This document shows, piece after piece, positions 1 to 8,283 of a DNA stretch of 64,000 nt. The position numbers and the translations under genes were made by a program. The DNA comes from Epsilonproteobacteria bacterium tcs-49 (GTDB lineage: Bacteria; Campylobacterota; Campylobacteria; Campylobacterales; Sulfurovaceae). The notes under the pieces were generated by a model. The model was given only the letters and a program-made list of their open reading frames with translations. It searched no databases and was not told where the DNA came from. Location: contig LLYS01000001.1 in the NCBI GenBank assembly GCA_002049495.1, positions 62,001 through 126,000 of the forward strand. The letters are read 5' to 3'. Positions within the stretch are counted from its first letter, which is position 1, and every line of letters starts with the position of its first letter.

Positions 1-213
1 CAAACCGCGATAAACGCTTTGGCCCAGAATCTGCTCCTCCTTGGGGTAGATCGGCAGCATTTCAAACCCCGCTTCAAGCAGGTATTTTGCCACCCGGTGG
101 CTATCCTTTTCGGGTTTTGGAGAACACCCTACTACCGCGATGGTCTTCGTATCTTCGAAAAATCGTTTAATCTCTTCGCTGTTACTGTTATGTGTGGGCA
201 TGGGACATTCCAT
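1..213 (-). CDS. CoA-binding domain protein (YccU-like), 3' end outside window
   Basis: The minus strand reads 71 codons from an ATG at 213 and stays open to the window edge, so only the N-terminal half is seen. An AAGGA site sits six bases before the ATG. The translated start has a short polar segment, then the pattern KTIAVVGCSPKPEKDSHRVA followed by GFEMLPIYPKEEQILGQSVY. This is the Rossmann-type nucleotide fold of the CoA_binding_2 family (E. coli YccU), whose biochemical role is unknown beyond CoA binding in relatives. It runs in the same direction as trmA and the motAB group, about 70 bases downstream of trmA, and may be the last gene of that unit. Confidence 0.82.
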   Translation of the reverse strand, partial: MECPMPTHNSNSEEIKRFFEDTKTIAVVGCSPKPEKDSHRVAKYLLEAGFEMLPIYPKEEQILGQSVYRGL

Positions 214-283
214 AAATCTTCCTTTATACTATTCTCAACTCCTGTATCTATGTAAGATAGCATAAATGAGCTTAAGGGTATCC

Positions 284-1387
284 CTAGATACGCCGCAGCA
301 CGACCCCCGATTCCACATGCTCGCTGTAGGGAAATTGATCAAAAACGGCCGCCGTTTCCACCCGGTGCGTTTTTGCCAAATACTCCAGGTCCCGGCTGAG
401 GGTTTCGGGGTTGCAGGAGATATAAACGATCTGCTCCACTCCGGCGATCAGTTCGCGCGTCCCCTCATCCAGCCCCGCCCTTGGCGGATCCACCAAAACC
501 GTTTGGAAACCGTACCCGTCCAGGTCGACACCTTTTAAACGGGTAAACTCCCGCTCCTTTCGCAGCGCACTGGTCATCTCCTCCGAACTCAGGCGCACAA
601 AGGCGATATTATCCACTCCGTTGAGTTCACAGTTCTCCCTGGCCGCCTGGATGGAGCGCTTGGAAATCTCTGTCGCCAATACCCTGTCGTAAAGGGTGGA
701 GAGGGGGATGGTGAAATTCCCCGCCCCGCAATAACTTTCCAACAGATCGCCCGTTTTTGAGACATGGGCCATCGCCCACTCGATCATCTTCTCGTTGACT
801 TTGGCGTTTGGCTGGGTGAAGCTGGCTTCATAGTGGCGGTACAGGTATTCTCTGCCTTTTATTTCCAACTTTTCGGTAATAAACTCCCGCGTCAAGATCA
901 CCTTTTGTTTACGGCTTCTGCCGATAATAAAGATACCGAAACGCTCCTGTAGTTTGCGCGCGGCTGTTTCCCATGCGCTATCGAGCTTTTTGTGATAAAT
1001 CAGCGTGACCAGCACTTCGCCGCTCAGCCCCGAAAGAAACTCCACGCTGTAGAGCTTTCTTTCCAAAATCTCTTCCTCTTCTATCGCCTCAAGCAGCGGA
1101 TAGATTACCCCTTCGATCGGTTCGATCACTTTGGGGCACTCCGTTACCGGCAGCAGCTTCTTCTCAAAATCGTGCATGGCGCAATACAGCCTGCCCTCTT
1201 CACGGAAGATACGAAACTCCGCTCTGGCGCGGAAATGCTCCCCGGGGGACGGGTATACGTCAAACTTACCCCGGTAAAAGGGGTCCAACAGCCCCTCGAC
1301 CCTTTGTACTTTTTGCTCCAACTGCTGCTCATAGGACAGCTCATACAGTTTGCAGCTGCCGCACTTTCCAAAATATTGACACGTCAA
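284..1387 (-). CDS. trmA: tRNA (uracil-5-)-methyltransferase TrmA
   Basis: SAM-dependent enzyme making 5-methyluridine at position 54 of tRNA. The protein aligns along its length with E. coli TrmA: SFTQPNAKVNEKM, the SAM site LLESYCGAGNFT, DPPRAGLD, the nucleophile loop ISCNPETL and the general-base segment HVESGVV near the end. I choose the TTG at 1387 because GGAGAG lies six bases before it, it forms a TTGA stop-start overlap with fliP, and it gives 367 residues, close to the 366 of E. coli. A GTG at 1426 is in frame but would overlap fliP by 43 bases. The N-terminus adds a Cys cluster (CQYFGKCGSC) not present in the E. coli enzyme. Confidence 0.93.
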   Translation of the reverse strand: MTCQYFGKCGSCKLYELSYEQQLEQKVQRVEGLLDPFYRGKFDVYPSPGEHFRARAEFRIFREEGRLYCAMHDFEKKLLPVTECPKVIEPIEGVIYPLLEAIEEEEILERKLYSVEFLSGLSGEVLVTLIYHKKLDSAWETAARKLQERFGIFIIGRSRKQKVILTREFITEKLEIKGREYLYRHYEASFTQPNAKVNEKMIEWAMAHVSKTGDLLESYCGAGNFTIPLSTLYDRVLATEISKRSIQAARENCELNGVDNIAFVRLSSEEMTSALRKEREFTRLKGVDLDGYGFQTVLVDPPRAGLDEGTRELIAGVEQIVYISCNPETLSRDLEYLAKTHRVETAAVFDQFPYSEHVESGVVLRRI

Positions 1388-2109
1388 TGAAAACTCTCCA
1401 CTAGGTTTCCGATCAACAGGTTCCACCCGTCAACCAGAATAAAGATTAAGATTTTAAACGGCATCGAGATCATCACCGGCGGCAGCATCATCATACCCAT
1501 ACTCATCAAAACCGAACTGACGACCATATCGATAACCAAAAAGGGCATAAACAGTAAAAACCCGATCTCGAAGGCGGTTTTGATTTCACTGATCATAAAC
1601 GCCGGAATCGCGATGCTAAGGGGGATATCCTCTATGGTTTGGGGGTTTTCCATGTCACGGATACGGAAAAACAGCGCCAAATCCTTCTCCCTGGTGTTGC
1701 GCACCATAAACTTTTTAAACGGTTCTGTGGTACGCAAAAACGCCTCCTCGTAACCGATCTCTTTGTTTTGATAGGGAACGATCCCCTGCTCATACGCTTT
1801 TTGGCCCACCGGTTCCATAATGAAATAGGTCAGTACCAGTGCCAGCGTCACCAAAAGCTGCGTCGGGGGGGATTGCTGCGTTCCCATCGCCTGGCGCAGA
1901 AAGGAAAACACGACGATCAGCCGCGTAAAGCTGGTCATGACCAAAATGATCGAGGGGGCCAGAGCCAGCAGCGTAAAGATGATCAGTACGTTTAAAGAGG
2001 TGACCAGATCCCCCGGTTCCTGGGGCGCGGTCAGGCTGAGGTTGACGCTGGGAACCTCCACCGCCGATGCCAAAACCGGCAGCAGGGCTAAAAAAAGCAG
2101 TTTTTTCAT
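1384..2109 (-). CDS. fliP: Flagellar type III export gate protein FliP
   Basis: Core membrane protein of the flagellar export apparatus; FliP subunits form the gate with FliQ and FliR in the inner membrane. The 241-residue product starts with a signal peptide (MKKLLFLALLPVLASA), as FliP proteins do, followed by hydrophobic segments near residues 45-75, 90-110, 185-210 and 215-235. The motifs SFTRLIVVFSFLRQAMG and the C-terminal VLMSMGMMMLPPVMISMPFK are typical of FliP. It begins three bases after motB ends and its stop overlaps the trmA start, so it is probably co-transcribed with motA and motB. This placement away from the other export genes is worth noting. Confidence 0.96.
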   Translation of the reverse strand: MKKLLFLALLPVLASAVEVPSVNLSLTAPQEPGDLVTSLNVLIIFTLLALAPSIILVMTSFTRLIVVFSFLRQAMGTQQSPPTQLLVTLALVLTYFIMEPVGQKAYEQGIVPYQNKEIGYEEAFLRTTEPFKKFMVRNTREKDLALFFRIRDMENPQTIEDIPLSIAIPAFMISEIKTAFEIGFLLFMPFLVIDMVVSSVLMSMGMMMLPPVMISMPFKILIFILVDGWNLLIGNLVESFH

Positions 2110-2112
2110 ATA

Positions 2113-2874
2113 TTACTTATCCATCTCCAGCACGCTTTGCTGCGCGGCTCGCTTCTGGCTTTGCTCTTCGGAGTAGAAATAGATTTCGACCCGACGGTTT
2201 TTCGCTCTGCCCTCGGGGGTATCGTTGGTCGCTACGGGACGGTGTCCGGCGTTACCGCCGATCGTCATCTTCTTCGCGGGGACACCGCTTTCCATCAGGA
2301 TCTCTCCCACCGACAAAGCGCGGGCCGTGGAGAGTTCCCAATTGTTTTTATAGATACTTGTGGCAGCCGGAGGGCGGTTGTCCGTATGCCCTCTGACGCT
2401 CAGCTCGATATCGGGGGGCATATTATCCACCATCAGCGCCAAACGTTTCAAAAACAAAATCGCATCCTGGTTGGTGACTTTCACTTCGCCCGATTCAAAT
2501 AAGATAGAGCTTGGCAAGTGGATGGTAAACCCCTCTTCCGCTTCCTCAAGCTTCACCGCGGCGCCGCCTTTGGATTCGGTCATTTCGTTGAAATCGGTTA
2601 CCATCATCGCCGCCTGTTCCGAGGTTTGGGTTCCCGCTTCGCTGGTGGCGGCCTGCTGGGCACGCTGTTTGTTGACCTCCGTTTTGACGCCGCCTTCAAG
2701 GATACTCATCGCTCCGGCAAGGGAACCGATCGCCGCGTCGACCTTCTTCGCATCCATCGTCGCCATGGAGAGCAGCAGTACGAAAAAGCACAGCAACAGA
2801 CTCATCAAATCCCCGAACGCCGCCAGCCATCCCGGCAGACATTTGGGACAATCGGGACACTTCTTTTTAGGCAT
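2113..2874 (-). CDS. motB: Flagellar stator protein MotB
   Basis: Peptidoglycan-anchored stator subunit that forms the ion channel with MotA. The single membrane helix (about residues 15-40) carries the ion-binding aspartate, Asp22, in the context FGDLMSLLLCFFVLLLSM. The OmpA-like peptidoglycan-binding domain occupies roughly residues 125-235 and contains SVRGHTDNRP and the closing NRRVEIYFYSEE. The N-terminus has three closely spaced cysteines (Cys6, Cys9, Cys12) in the cytoplasmic tail. The gene follows motA after a 27-base gap. A paralogue for a second stator is not present in the window. Confidence 0.96.
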   Translation of the reverse strand: MPKKKCPDCPKCLPGWLAAFGDLMSLLLCFFVLLLSMATMDAKKVDAAIGSLAGAMSILEGGVKTEVNKQRAQQAATSEAGTQTSEQAAMMVTDFNEMTESKGGAAVKLEEAEEGFTIHLPSSILFESGEVKVTNQDAILFLKRLALMVDNMPPDIELSVRGHTDNRPPAATSIYKNNWELSTARALSVGEILMESGVPAKKMTIGGNAGHRPVATNDTPEGRAKNRRVEIYFYSEEQSQKRAAQQSVLEMDK

Positions 2875-2901
2875 ATGCGATCACTTTCTTTGATTCATAC
2901 A

Positions 2902-3666
2902 TTAATCAAACTGGCTTTCACGCTCTTTAGGCGGTAGGAAAGCCAAAAGCTTGGCTTCAAGATTTCTGGGGTTGTCCCCGGCCTGAATCGACATGATCCC
3001 TTCGATAATAATCGTCATTATCCGCTCTTCATCCCGGTTTCTGGCATTAAGGATAAGCGCGATGGGGTTACCGAGAATGTTACCGATCATCGCCCCGTAC
3101 ATGGTCGTCAGCAAGGCAACCGCCATCGCCGGACCGATGGCGCTGGGATCGGCCATATTCAAAAGCATCGCAACCAGCCCGATCAACGTACCGATCATCC
3201 CCATCGCCCCGGCGATCCCGGCCCATTCGCTAAAGATACTGGCGTTGGTCTTGTGCCGGTCGCTCGTTTGCTCCTGCTCCACTTCGAGCATTTCACGGAT
3301 CGCATCGGGTTCGTTGCCGTCTACGGCCATATTCAAACCCTTTTTCAAAAACTCGTTTTCTTCGTTGTTGGCATCGGTTTCCAAAGCCAAAATACCGTCA
3401 CGACGAGCTTTTGTGGAGTATTCCACAAGCTTTTTAATAAGTTCGTTTACATCGTGCTGGGGCGGTTTTACCGCAATCATAAAAACTTTGACGAAGTTTT
3501 TCATCTGCTCCATTTTAAAAGCGATGAGCAGCGCACCGAAAGAACCGCCGAAAACGATCAAGATAGAGGGCACGTCGATATAGGGACCGATACCGACCCC
3601 CATGGCCATCGCACCTAACAGTAGACCTACAATCAGAACTAAACCAACGACCGTACCTAAATCCAT
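2902..3666 (-). CDS. motA: Flagellar motor stator protein MotA
   Basis: Inner-membrane stator subunit that converts ion flow into torque on the rotor. The protein has four hydrophobic segments (near residues 3-25, 30-50, 145-170 and 180-205) and the conserved stretch DPSAIGPAMAVALLTTMYGA, which contains the proline pair region of MotA. A longer reading frame begins at a GTG at 3696, but the product from the ATG at 3666 starts MDLGTVVGLV, the usual MotA N-terminus, and has a G-rich ribosome site (GGGGTAGG) just before it. The gene is first in motA-motB-fliP-trmA and is divergent from glmU. Confidence 0.95.
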   Translation of the reverse strand: MDLGTVVGLVLIVGLLLGAMAMGVGIGPYIDVPSILIVFGGSFGALLIAFKMEQMKNFVKVFMIAVKPPQHDVNELIKKLVEYSTKARRDGILALETDANNEENEFLKKGLNMAVDGNEPDAIREMLEVEQEQTSDRHKTNASIFSEWAGIAGAMGMIGTLIGLVAMLLNMADPSAIGPAMAVALLTTMYGAMIGNILGNPIALILNARNRDEERIMTIIIEGIMSIQAGDNPRNLEAKLLAFLPPKERESQFD

Positions 3667-3698
3667 ACCTACCCCGTAATTTTCATTTTTTAGCACTT

Positions 3699-3704
3699 AT
3701 TATA
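3699..3704 (-). promoter_or_regulatory. Candidate -10 element for motA
   Basis: The minus strand carries TATAAT preceded by CGA (CGATATAAT), about 33 bases before the motA ATG. The CGATAT core would also fit a flagellar sigma-28 -10 element, and a TTAAC stands about 16-17 bases upstream, so the sigma factor cannot be decided from sequence alone. Confidence 0.35.
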
Positions 3705-3755
3705 TCGTCAACTTTATTAAATGAAGTTAATAGGTTTCCCCGATTTTCCACTCAT

Positions 3756-3782
3756 TTGAGCTTAATCTTTGTTTTGTATAAT
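3756..3782 (+). promoter_or_regulatory. Candidate promoter for glmU
   Basis: A perfect TATAAT at 3777-3782 follows a TTGAGC at 3756-3761 with a 15-base spacer. The expected start of transcription lies about 20 bases before the glmU ATG. A T-rich stretch between the two boxes is usual for vegetative promoters of this phylum, where the -35 box is weak. Confidence 0.45.
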
Positions 3783-3808
3783 TAGCATAAAAAACGAGAG
3801 GACACTCC

Positions 3809-5098
3809 ATGGCACAATCTATCATCATCCTTGCGGCAGGTTTCGGCACCCGTATGAAATCCAAAAAACCGAAGGTTTTGCACGATATTTCAGGGAAGCC
3901 GATGATCTTTCACGTCCTCGATGCGGCGCAAAAGCTCAGCGATGATATTACGGTGGTACTGTATTTTGAACACGAGATGATCCGGGAGGCGATCGAACAC
4001 TGTTACGAGGGGATCAGGTTCAAAATCCAGGATGTGGAAAACTACCCCGGTACCGGCGGTGCGCTGCGCGATATCGAAACGGTGCACGAGGAGGTGATGA
4101 TCCTCAACGGCGACATGCCCCTTGTCAGCGAAGAGGCGCTGGCGCCGCTCATGGAGGTAAAAGCCGATATCGCCATGACCGTTTTAAAACTCGACGATCC
4201 CGGCGGATACGGCAGGGTCGCGATCAAGGAGGGCTCGGTGGAAAAGATCATCGAGCAGAAAGATTGCAGCAAGGAGCAGCTGGCTATCGATACGGTCAAC
4301 GCCGGCATGTATAAAGTGTCCAAAACCATTTTGCAAGAGTATATCCCCCGCCTTTCCAACGATAACGCGGGGCATGAGTACTACCTGACCGATATCGTGG
4401 AGATGGGCGTACGCGAGGGCAAAAGCGTCAAACCCGCTTATGTGCAGGAGCGCTACTTCAAAGGGGTCAACTCCAAATACGATCTTGCGAAAGCCGAAGA
4501 GATGATGCAAGATGAGATCAAAAAGCGCTGGATGCAGGAGGGGATCATCATGAAACTGCCCGCAACCATATATGTAGATTGCCGTGCGCAGCTTCGGGGC
4601 GAGTGCGTCTTAGAAAGCGGTACGACCATCCTGGGGCACAGCATACTGGAAAACGCGCACGTCAAAGCCAACAGCGTTATCGAAGACGCGGAGCTTTTTA
4701 ACAGCTGCGCGGGGCCCATGGCGCGCATCCGCCCCAAAAGTATCCTCAAAAACAGCCACGTGGGCAACTTCGTAGAGGTTAAAAACTCCACGCTTACGGG
4801 CGTTAAAGCGGGACACCTGAGCTACATGGGCGACAGCACTATCGACGAGGGAAGCAATATCGGCGCGGGGGTAATCACGTGCAACTACGACGGCAAAAGC
4901 AAACACCAGACCCTTATCGGCAAAAACGTTTTCGTAGGCAGCGACTGCCAACTGGTCGCGCCGGTTACGATCGAAGACGATGCGATCATCGCCGCGGGAA
5001 CAACGCTGACAAAAGATGTCAAAAAAGGTGAGCTCGCCATCTCCAGAGCCCCGCTTAAGCGCGTTGCCGACTTCTTTTATAAATTTTTTAAAAACTGA
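3809..5098 (+). CDS. glmU: Bifunctional GlmU: N-acetylglucosamine-1-phosphate uridyltransferase / glucosamine-1-phosphate acetyltransferase
   Basis: Cytoplasmic enzyme making UDP-GlcNAc, the precursor of peptidoglycan and lipid A, from glucosamine-1-phosphate, acetyl-CoA and UTP. Residues 1-225 form the uridyltransferase domain with the signature LAAGFGTRMKSKKPKVLH and the metal-site loop LNGDMPL. Residues 245-429 form a left-handed beta-helix of hexapeptide repeats with the acetyltransferase segment KAGHLSYMGDS and NIGAGVITCNYDG. Length, 429, is close to other epsilonproteobacterial GlmU proteins and shorter than the 456 of E. coli. It stands alone between the motAB promoter and ccsBA. Confidence 0.97.
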   Translation: MAQSIIILAAGFGTRMKSKKPKVLHDISGKPMIFHVLDAAQKLSDDITVVLYFEHEMIREAIEHCYEGIRFKIQDVENYPGTGGALRDIETVHEEVMILNGDMPLVSEEALAPLMEVKADIAMTVLKLDDPGGYGRVAIKEGSVEKIIEQKDCSKEQLAIDTVNAGMYKVSKTILQEYIPRLSNDNAGHEYYLTDIVEMGVREGKSVKPAYVQERYFKGVNSKYDLAKAEEMMQDEIKKRWMQEGIIMKLPATIYVDCRAQLRGECVLESGTTILGHSILENAHVKANSVIEDAELFNSCAGPMARIRPKSILKNSHVGNFVEVKNSTLTGVKAGHLSYMGDSTIDEGSNIGAGVITCNYDGKSKHQTLIGKNVFVGSDCQLVAPVTIEDDAIIAAGTTLTKDVKKGELAISRAPLKRVADFFYKFFKN

Positions 5099-5182
5099 CC
5101 CTCCCCCTTTGCGGGGTTAACCATTGATTAATTAAAATCGGTTACCATACTCACAGCAAAACCCCAGATATAAGGAATCCTA

Positions 5183-7873
5183 ATGTCACTGGTCAAACAG
5201 TTTTTCTCATTTTATATGACCATCGCCCTGCTGGCAATCCTGGCCATAGGTGCGGCGGTCGCTACTTTTATCGAAAACGACTTCGGAGTGGAAACCTCCA
5301 AAGTGTTGGTTTATAACTCCACCTGGTACGAATGGGCTTTGATCCTTACGGCGGTGAATATGGCAGGCATCATCTACCGCTATAAGATGTGGCGCAACAA
5401 GGCGCGCTTTATTCTGCACCTCTCTTTTATCGTTATTCTTATCGGCGCGGGCTTAACACGCTACTTCGGATATGAGGGGATTTTACATATCCGCGAAGGC
5501 CAAAGCAGCGACCGCATGATCTCAACTGAGCCCTACTTGCAGATCGAAGCGACGGTGGAGGGGGAAACCTTTTATAAAGAGTACCCCATGATGCTTCCCG
5601 CCGTAGGGGGCAGCGGCTTTGACAAAACCCTTTCGCTAAAAGGCAGAGATATCCATATCCACCTTAAAAAGTACACCTTTGCCCAGCAAAACGGGTCCAA
5701 AATGGGGATCGCCAAATTTGACGTAAGCGTCAAAGGCGAAACCAAAGAGTATACCCTGGTAGGTACCATGGGGATGGAGGGACGTCCCCAAACCCACCGA
5801 TTCGGAGATATGAAGCTCAAGATGGTGCGCGGTTCCAAACCGCTGGAACTTCCCTTTAGCGTTTACCTCAGGGAGTTTGACCTCAAGCGCTACCCCGGCA
5901 GCATGTCGCCCTCCTCCTACGCCAGCGAAGTGACGGTCAAGGACGGGGAAACGGTGTTTGATTACCGCATCTTTATGAATAATACCCTCAACTACGGCGG
6001 TTATAAATTTTTCCAAAGCTCCTATGACCAGGATGAGCGCGGTACGGTGCTTTCGGTCAACAAGGACCCGGGCAAGATCCCCACCTATATCGGATACTTC
6101 TTATTGACGTTAGGATTTTTAATGAACCTGTTTGATCGCAAAAGCCGCTTTGCACGGCTTTCAAAATACCTCAAAAGCGGTACCGCCGCGCTGCTGCTGG
6201 CACTCCTGCTGCCCCACGACGTACAAGCGGCCCAGGAGGGTGAGGATTTGGCAAAAAAATATGTGGAATCCTACACCCAAAACTCCAAAGAGACCGCGCG
6301 GCTGTTTGGCGAACTGATCACCCAGGATCGCATGGGACGGATGAAACCGGTCAATACCCTCACCACCGAAATTTTAAACAAACTGGCGCGTAAAAGCGAG
6401 TTTCTGGGAATGAACAGCGATCAGGTGGTTCTTGGTATGATGACCGCCCCGGAGATTTGGCAAAGCGTGGATCTGATCAAAGTCAAACACCCCCGGCTCA
6501 AAAAGCTTTTCGATGCGCCAAACGGCTATATCGCGTTTAACGACGGCTTCGGCGACAACGGAGAGTACAGGCTCAAAGAGTACGTGGAAAAAGCGGTACG
6601 GAAAAAACCCACCGAACGCGGGACCTTTGACAAGGGCGTCATCAAACTTGACGAGCGTCTTAATATCACCTACATGGTGTTTAACGGCTCGCTTTTTAAA
6701 ATCTTTCCAAAGCCAAACGACCCCAACCACACCTGGTATCCTCCCCTTCAGGCGATGCAAAACTTCGCCCCCGAACAGGCAAAGGAAGCGGCGAATCTGG
6801 TACAGGGCTTTTTCGGCTCGGTGATCCAGAACAATTGGGACAGCGCCGAGGAAAACGCAAAAAAGATCAAGGCTTTCCAAAAGAAGTACGGCGCGGAGGT
6901 GATGCCAAGCCAAACCAAGATCGAACTGGAACTCTTTACCAATAAGGCGGGGATCTTTCCCAAGCTGACCATCGTCTACGTTATCACCGGTTTGATCCTG
7001 CTGGTTCTTTCCTTTATCAAAGTGTTCAAACCCCGCATGAAGATGCAGCCGGTGCAAACGGGTGCCTTTTACTTTTTGGCGCTGCTGTTTCTAATCCAGA
7101 CCGCGGCGATGGGTCTGCGCTGGTATATCAGCGGCCACGCCCCCTGGAGCGACAGTTACGAATCGATGCTCTATATCGCCTGGTCGGCGATGTTTGCCGG
7201 GATCGTCTTTTTCAGAAAATCCTTCCTCGCCCTTGCCGGGACGGTGATCATGGCCGGCGTTTTCATGTTTTCGGCGCACCTGAGCTGGGTGGATCCGCAG
7301 ATTACGAACCTGGTACCGGTACTCAAATCTTTCTGGCTGACCATTCACGTCTCCATTATCACCGGCAGTTACGGCTTTTTGGCGCTGGGGGCGATCCTTG
7401 GCTTTTTGGCACTGGTACTGTTTATCTTCAGAGATGCGAACAAACCCCATATCGACGCCGAGATCAAGCATATCACGGCGATCAACGAGATGACGCTCAT
7501 TATCGGGCTGAGCCTGCTGACGGTGGGCAACTTTTTAGGCGGCGTCTGGGCCAACGAGAGTTGGGGGCGCTACTGGGGCTGGGATCCCAAGGAAACGTGG
7601 GCCTATATCTCCATCGTCGTCTACGCCATCGTGATCCACCTGCGCTTTATCAAGCCGCTGAACAACCCCTTTGTTTTCAGCACCGCTTCGCTGCTGGCGT
7701 TTGCGTCGATTTTGATGACGTACTACGGGGTCAACTTTTACCTCTCGGGGATGCACTCCTACGCTTCGGGCGACCCGGTACCGATCCCCGTTTGGGTCTA
7801 CGTCGTCACGGCGGGCGTCTTTGCCACCATCGCCCTGGCGTACCGCAAGCGGGATCTGGGCAAAATCCTTTAA
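5183..7873 (+). CDS. ccsBA: Fused cytochrome c biogenesis protein CcsBA (ResB-CcsA)
   Basis: System II cytochrome c synthase: it exports heme and attaches it to CXXCH motifs of apocytochromes at the outer face of the inner membrane. The 896-residue chain is the natural fusion found in Campylobacterota. Residues 1-330 are the ResB/CcsB part with membrane helices near 5-30, 45-70 and 295-315; a periplasmic region follows; from about 610 the CcsA part has multiple helices. The heme-handling tryptophan-rich loop reads ANESWGRYWGWDPKETW near residues 790-808, and histidines that could be axial ligands lie in HLSWVDP, TIHVS and IHLRF. An AAGGA site precedes the ATG. Its likely substrates include the cytochromes at 10.1-10.8 kb. 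Confidence 0.96.
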   Translation: MSLVKQFFSFYMTIALLAILAIGAAVATFIENDFGVETSKVLVYNSTWYEWALILTAVNMAGIIYRYKMWRNKARFILHLSFIVILIGAGLTRYFGYEGILHIREGQSSDRMISTEPYLQIEATVEGETFYKEYPMMLPAVGGSGFDKTLSLKGRDIHIHLKKYTFAQQNGSKMGIAKFDVSVKGETKEYTLVGTMGMEGRPQTHRFGDMKLKMVRGSKPLELPFSVYLREFDLKRYPGSMSPSSYASEVTVKDGETVFDYRIFMNNTLNYGGYKFFQSSYDQDERGTVLSVNKDPGKIPTYIGYFLLTLGFLMNLFDRKSRFARLSKYLKSGTAALLLALLLPHDVQAAQEGEDLAKKYVESYTQNSKETARLFGELITQDRMGRMKPVNTLTTEILNKLARKSEFLGMNSDQVVLGMMTAPEIWQSVDLIKVKHPRLKKLFDAPNGYIAFNDGFGDNGEYRLKEYVEKAVRKKPTERGTFDKGVIKLDERLNITYMVFNGSLFKIFPKPNDPNHTWYPPLQAMQNFAPEQAKEAANLVQGFFGSVIQNNWDSAEENAKKIKAFQKKYGAEVMPSQTKIELELFTNKAGIFPKLTIVYVITGLILLVLSFIKVFKPRMKMQPVQTGAFYFLALLFLIQTAAMGLRWYISGHAPWSDSYESMLYIAWSAMFAGIVFFRKSFLALAGTVIMAGVFMFSAHLSWVDPQITNLVPVLKSFWLTIHVSIITGSYGFLALGAILGFLALVLFIFRDANKPHIDAEIKHITAINEMTLIIGLSLLTVGNFLGGVWANESWGRYWGWDPKETWAYISIVVYAIVIHLRFIKPLNNPFVFSTASLLAFASILMTYYGVNFYLSGMHSYASGDPVPIPVWVYVVTAGVFATIALAYRKRDLGKIL

Positions 7874-7903
7874 ACGGATGCGGGAGTTTTCCCGCCCGTT
7901 CTT
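7874..7903 (+). terminator. Likely intrinsic terminator after ccsBA
   Basis: Directly after the ccsBA stop the sequence forms a stem GCGGGA / TCCCGC with a GTTT loop (7880-7895), extended beyond a two-base bulge by ACGG / CCGT. The following T tract is short (TTCTT), so efficiency may be moderate. Confidence 0.55.
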
Positions 7904-7953
7904 AACGATTTCTCCACAAATTTTTGGTATCATTCAATTATGTATCGATTGAG

Positions 7954-8025
7954 TTTTTGTAAAAGCCTGTCTTTGAGGGCAAATCCTCGCTTTGCTCTGA
8001 GTCTCACGACACGCTTTTACAAAAA
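7954..8025. repeat. Large imperfect palindrome in the leader of the DUF1104 gene
   Basis: A perfect 13-base inverted repeat (TTTTTGTAAAAGC at 7954-7966 and its complement at 8013-8025) encloses 46 bases. The interior adds a TGTC/GACA pairing next to the arms and an inner hairpin in which GAGGGCAAA can pair with TTTGCTCTG (one wobble pair). The whole could extrude as a long cruciform or fold as one RNA hairpin. It lies between ccsBA and the small gene at 8060. It could be a dispersed intergenic palindrome of the REP/MITE kind; copies elsewhere cannot be checked here. Confidence 0.7.
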
Positions 8026-8059
8026 GTCCACAAACGATAAAACCATAAAGAGAGCCGCC

Positions 8060-8281
8060 ATGAAAAAACCGTTGCTGATCCTGTTTTTACTCTTCAGTTT
8101 CGCCTTTGCGGAGGATTTTTCCGAAATGAGCACCCAGGAACTCATCGCCATCATCGGTTACGTCAAGCAGGAGAATCAAAAGGACTTTTGGAACGAGTTG
8201 CAAAAGCGCCTCCCCGAGATGACCCCCGCGGAAAAAAAAGAGTATGAAAAGAACCTCAAAGAGCGCGTCAACCGCAAATAA
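8060..8281 (+). CDS. Small secreted DUF1104-like protein
   Basis: The 73-residue product starts with a signal peptide (MKKPLLILFLLFSFAFA, cleavage likely before EDFSEM). The mature part, FSEMSTQELIAIIGYV followed by KRLPEMTPAEKKEYEKNL, is a short helical region like the DUF1104 proteins common in Campylobacterota. Function is unknown. An in-frame ORF extends upstream to 7940, but that part runs through the palindrome and has no ribosome site; AAAGAGAG precedes the ATG at 8060. The response regulator starts two bases after its stop, so this periplasmic protein may report to, or be controlled with, the two-component pair. Confidence 0.8.
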   Translation: MKKPLLILFLLFSFAFAEDFSEMSTQELIAIIGYVKQENQKDFWNELQKRLPEMTPAEKKEYEKNLKERVNRK

Positions 8282-8283
8282 CC

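Noticed and set aside
5099-5182. CCCC/GGGG pairing after glmU as a terminator
   Set aside because: The stem is four pairs and no T tract follows; glmU and ccsBA may be co-transcribed or separated by another means. The rest of the gap holds only an AAGGA site.
7940-8059. N-terminal extension of the DUF1104 protein by 40 residues
   Set aside because: The extension is encoded by the palindrome, lacks a ribosome site, and would hide a normal signal peptide that starts at 8060.
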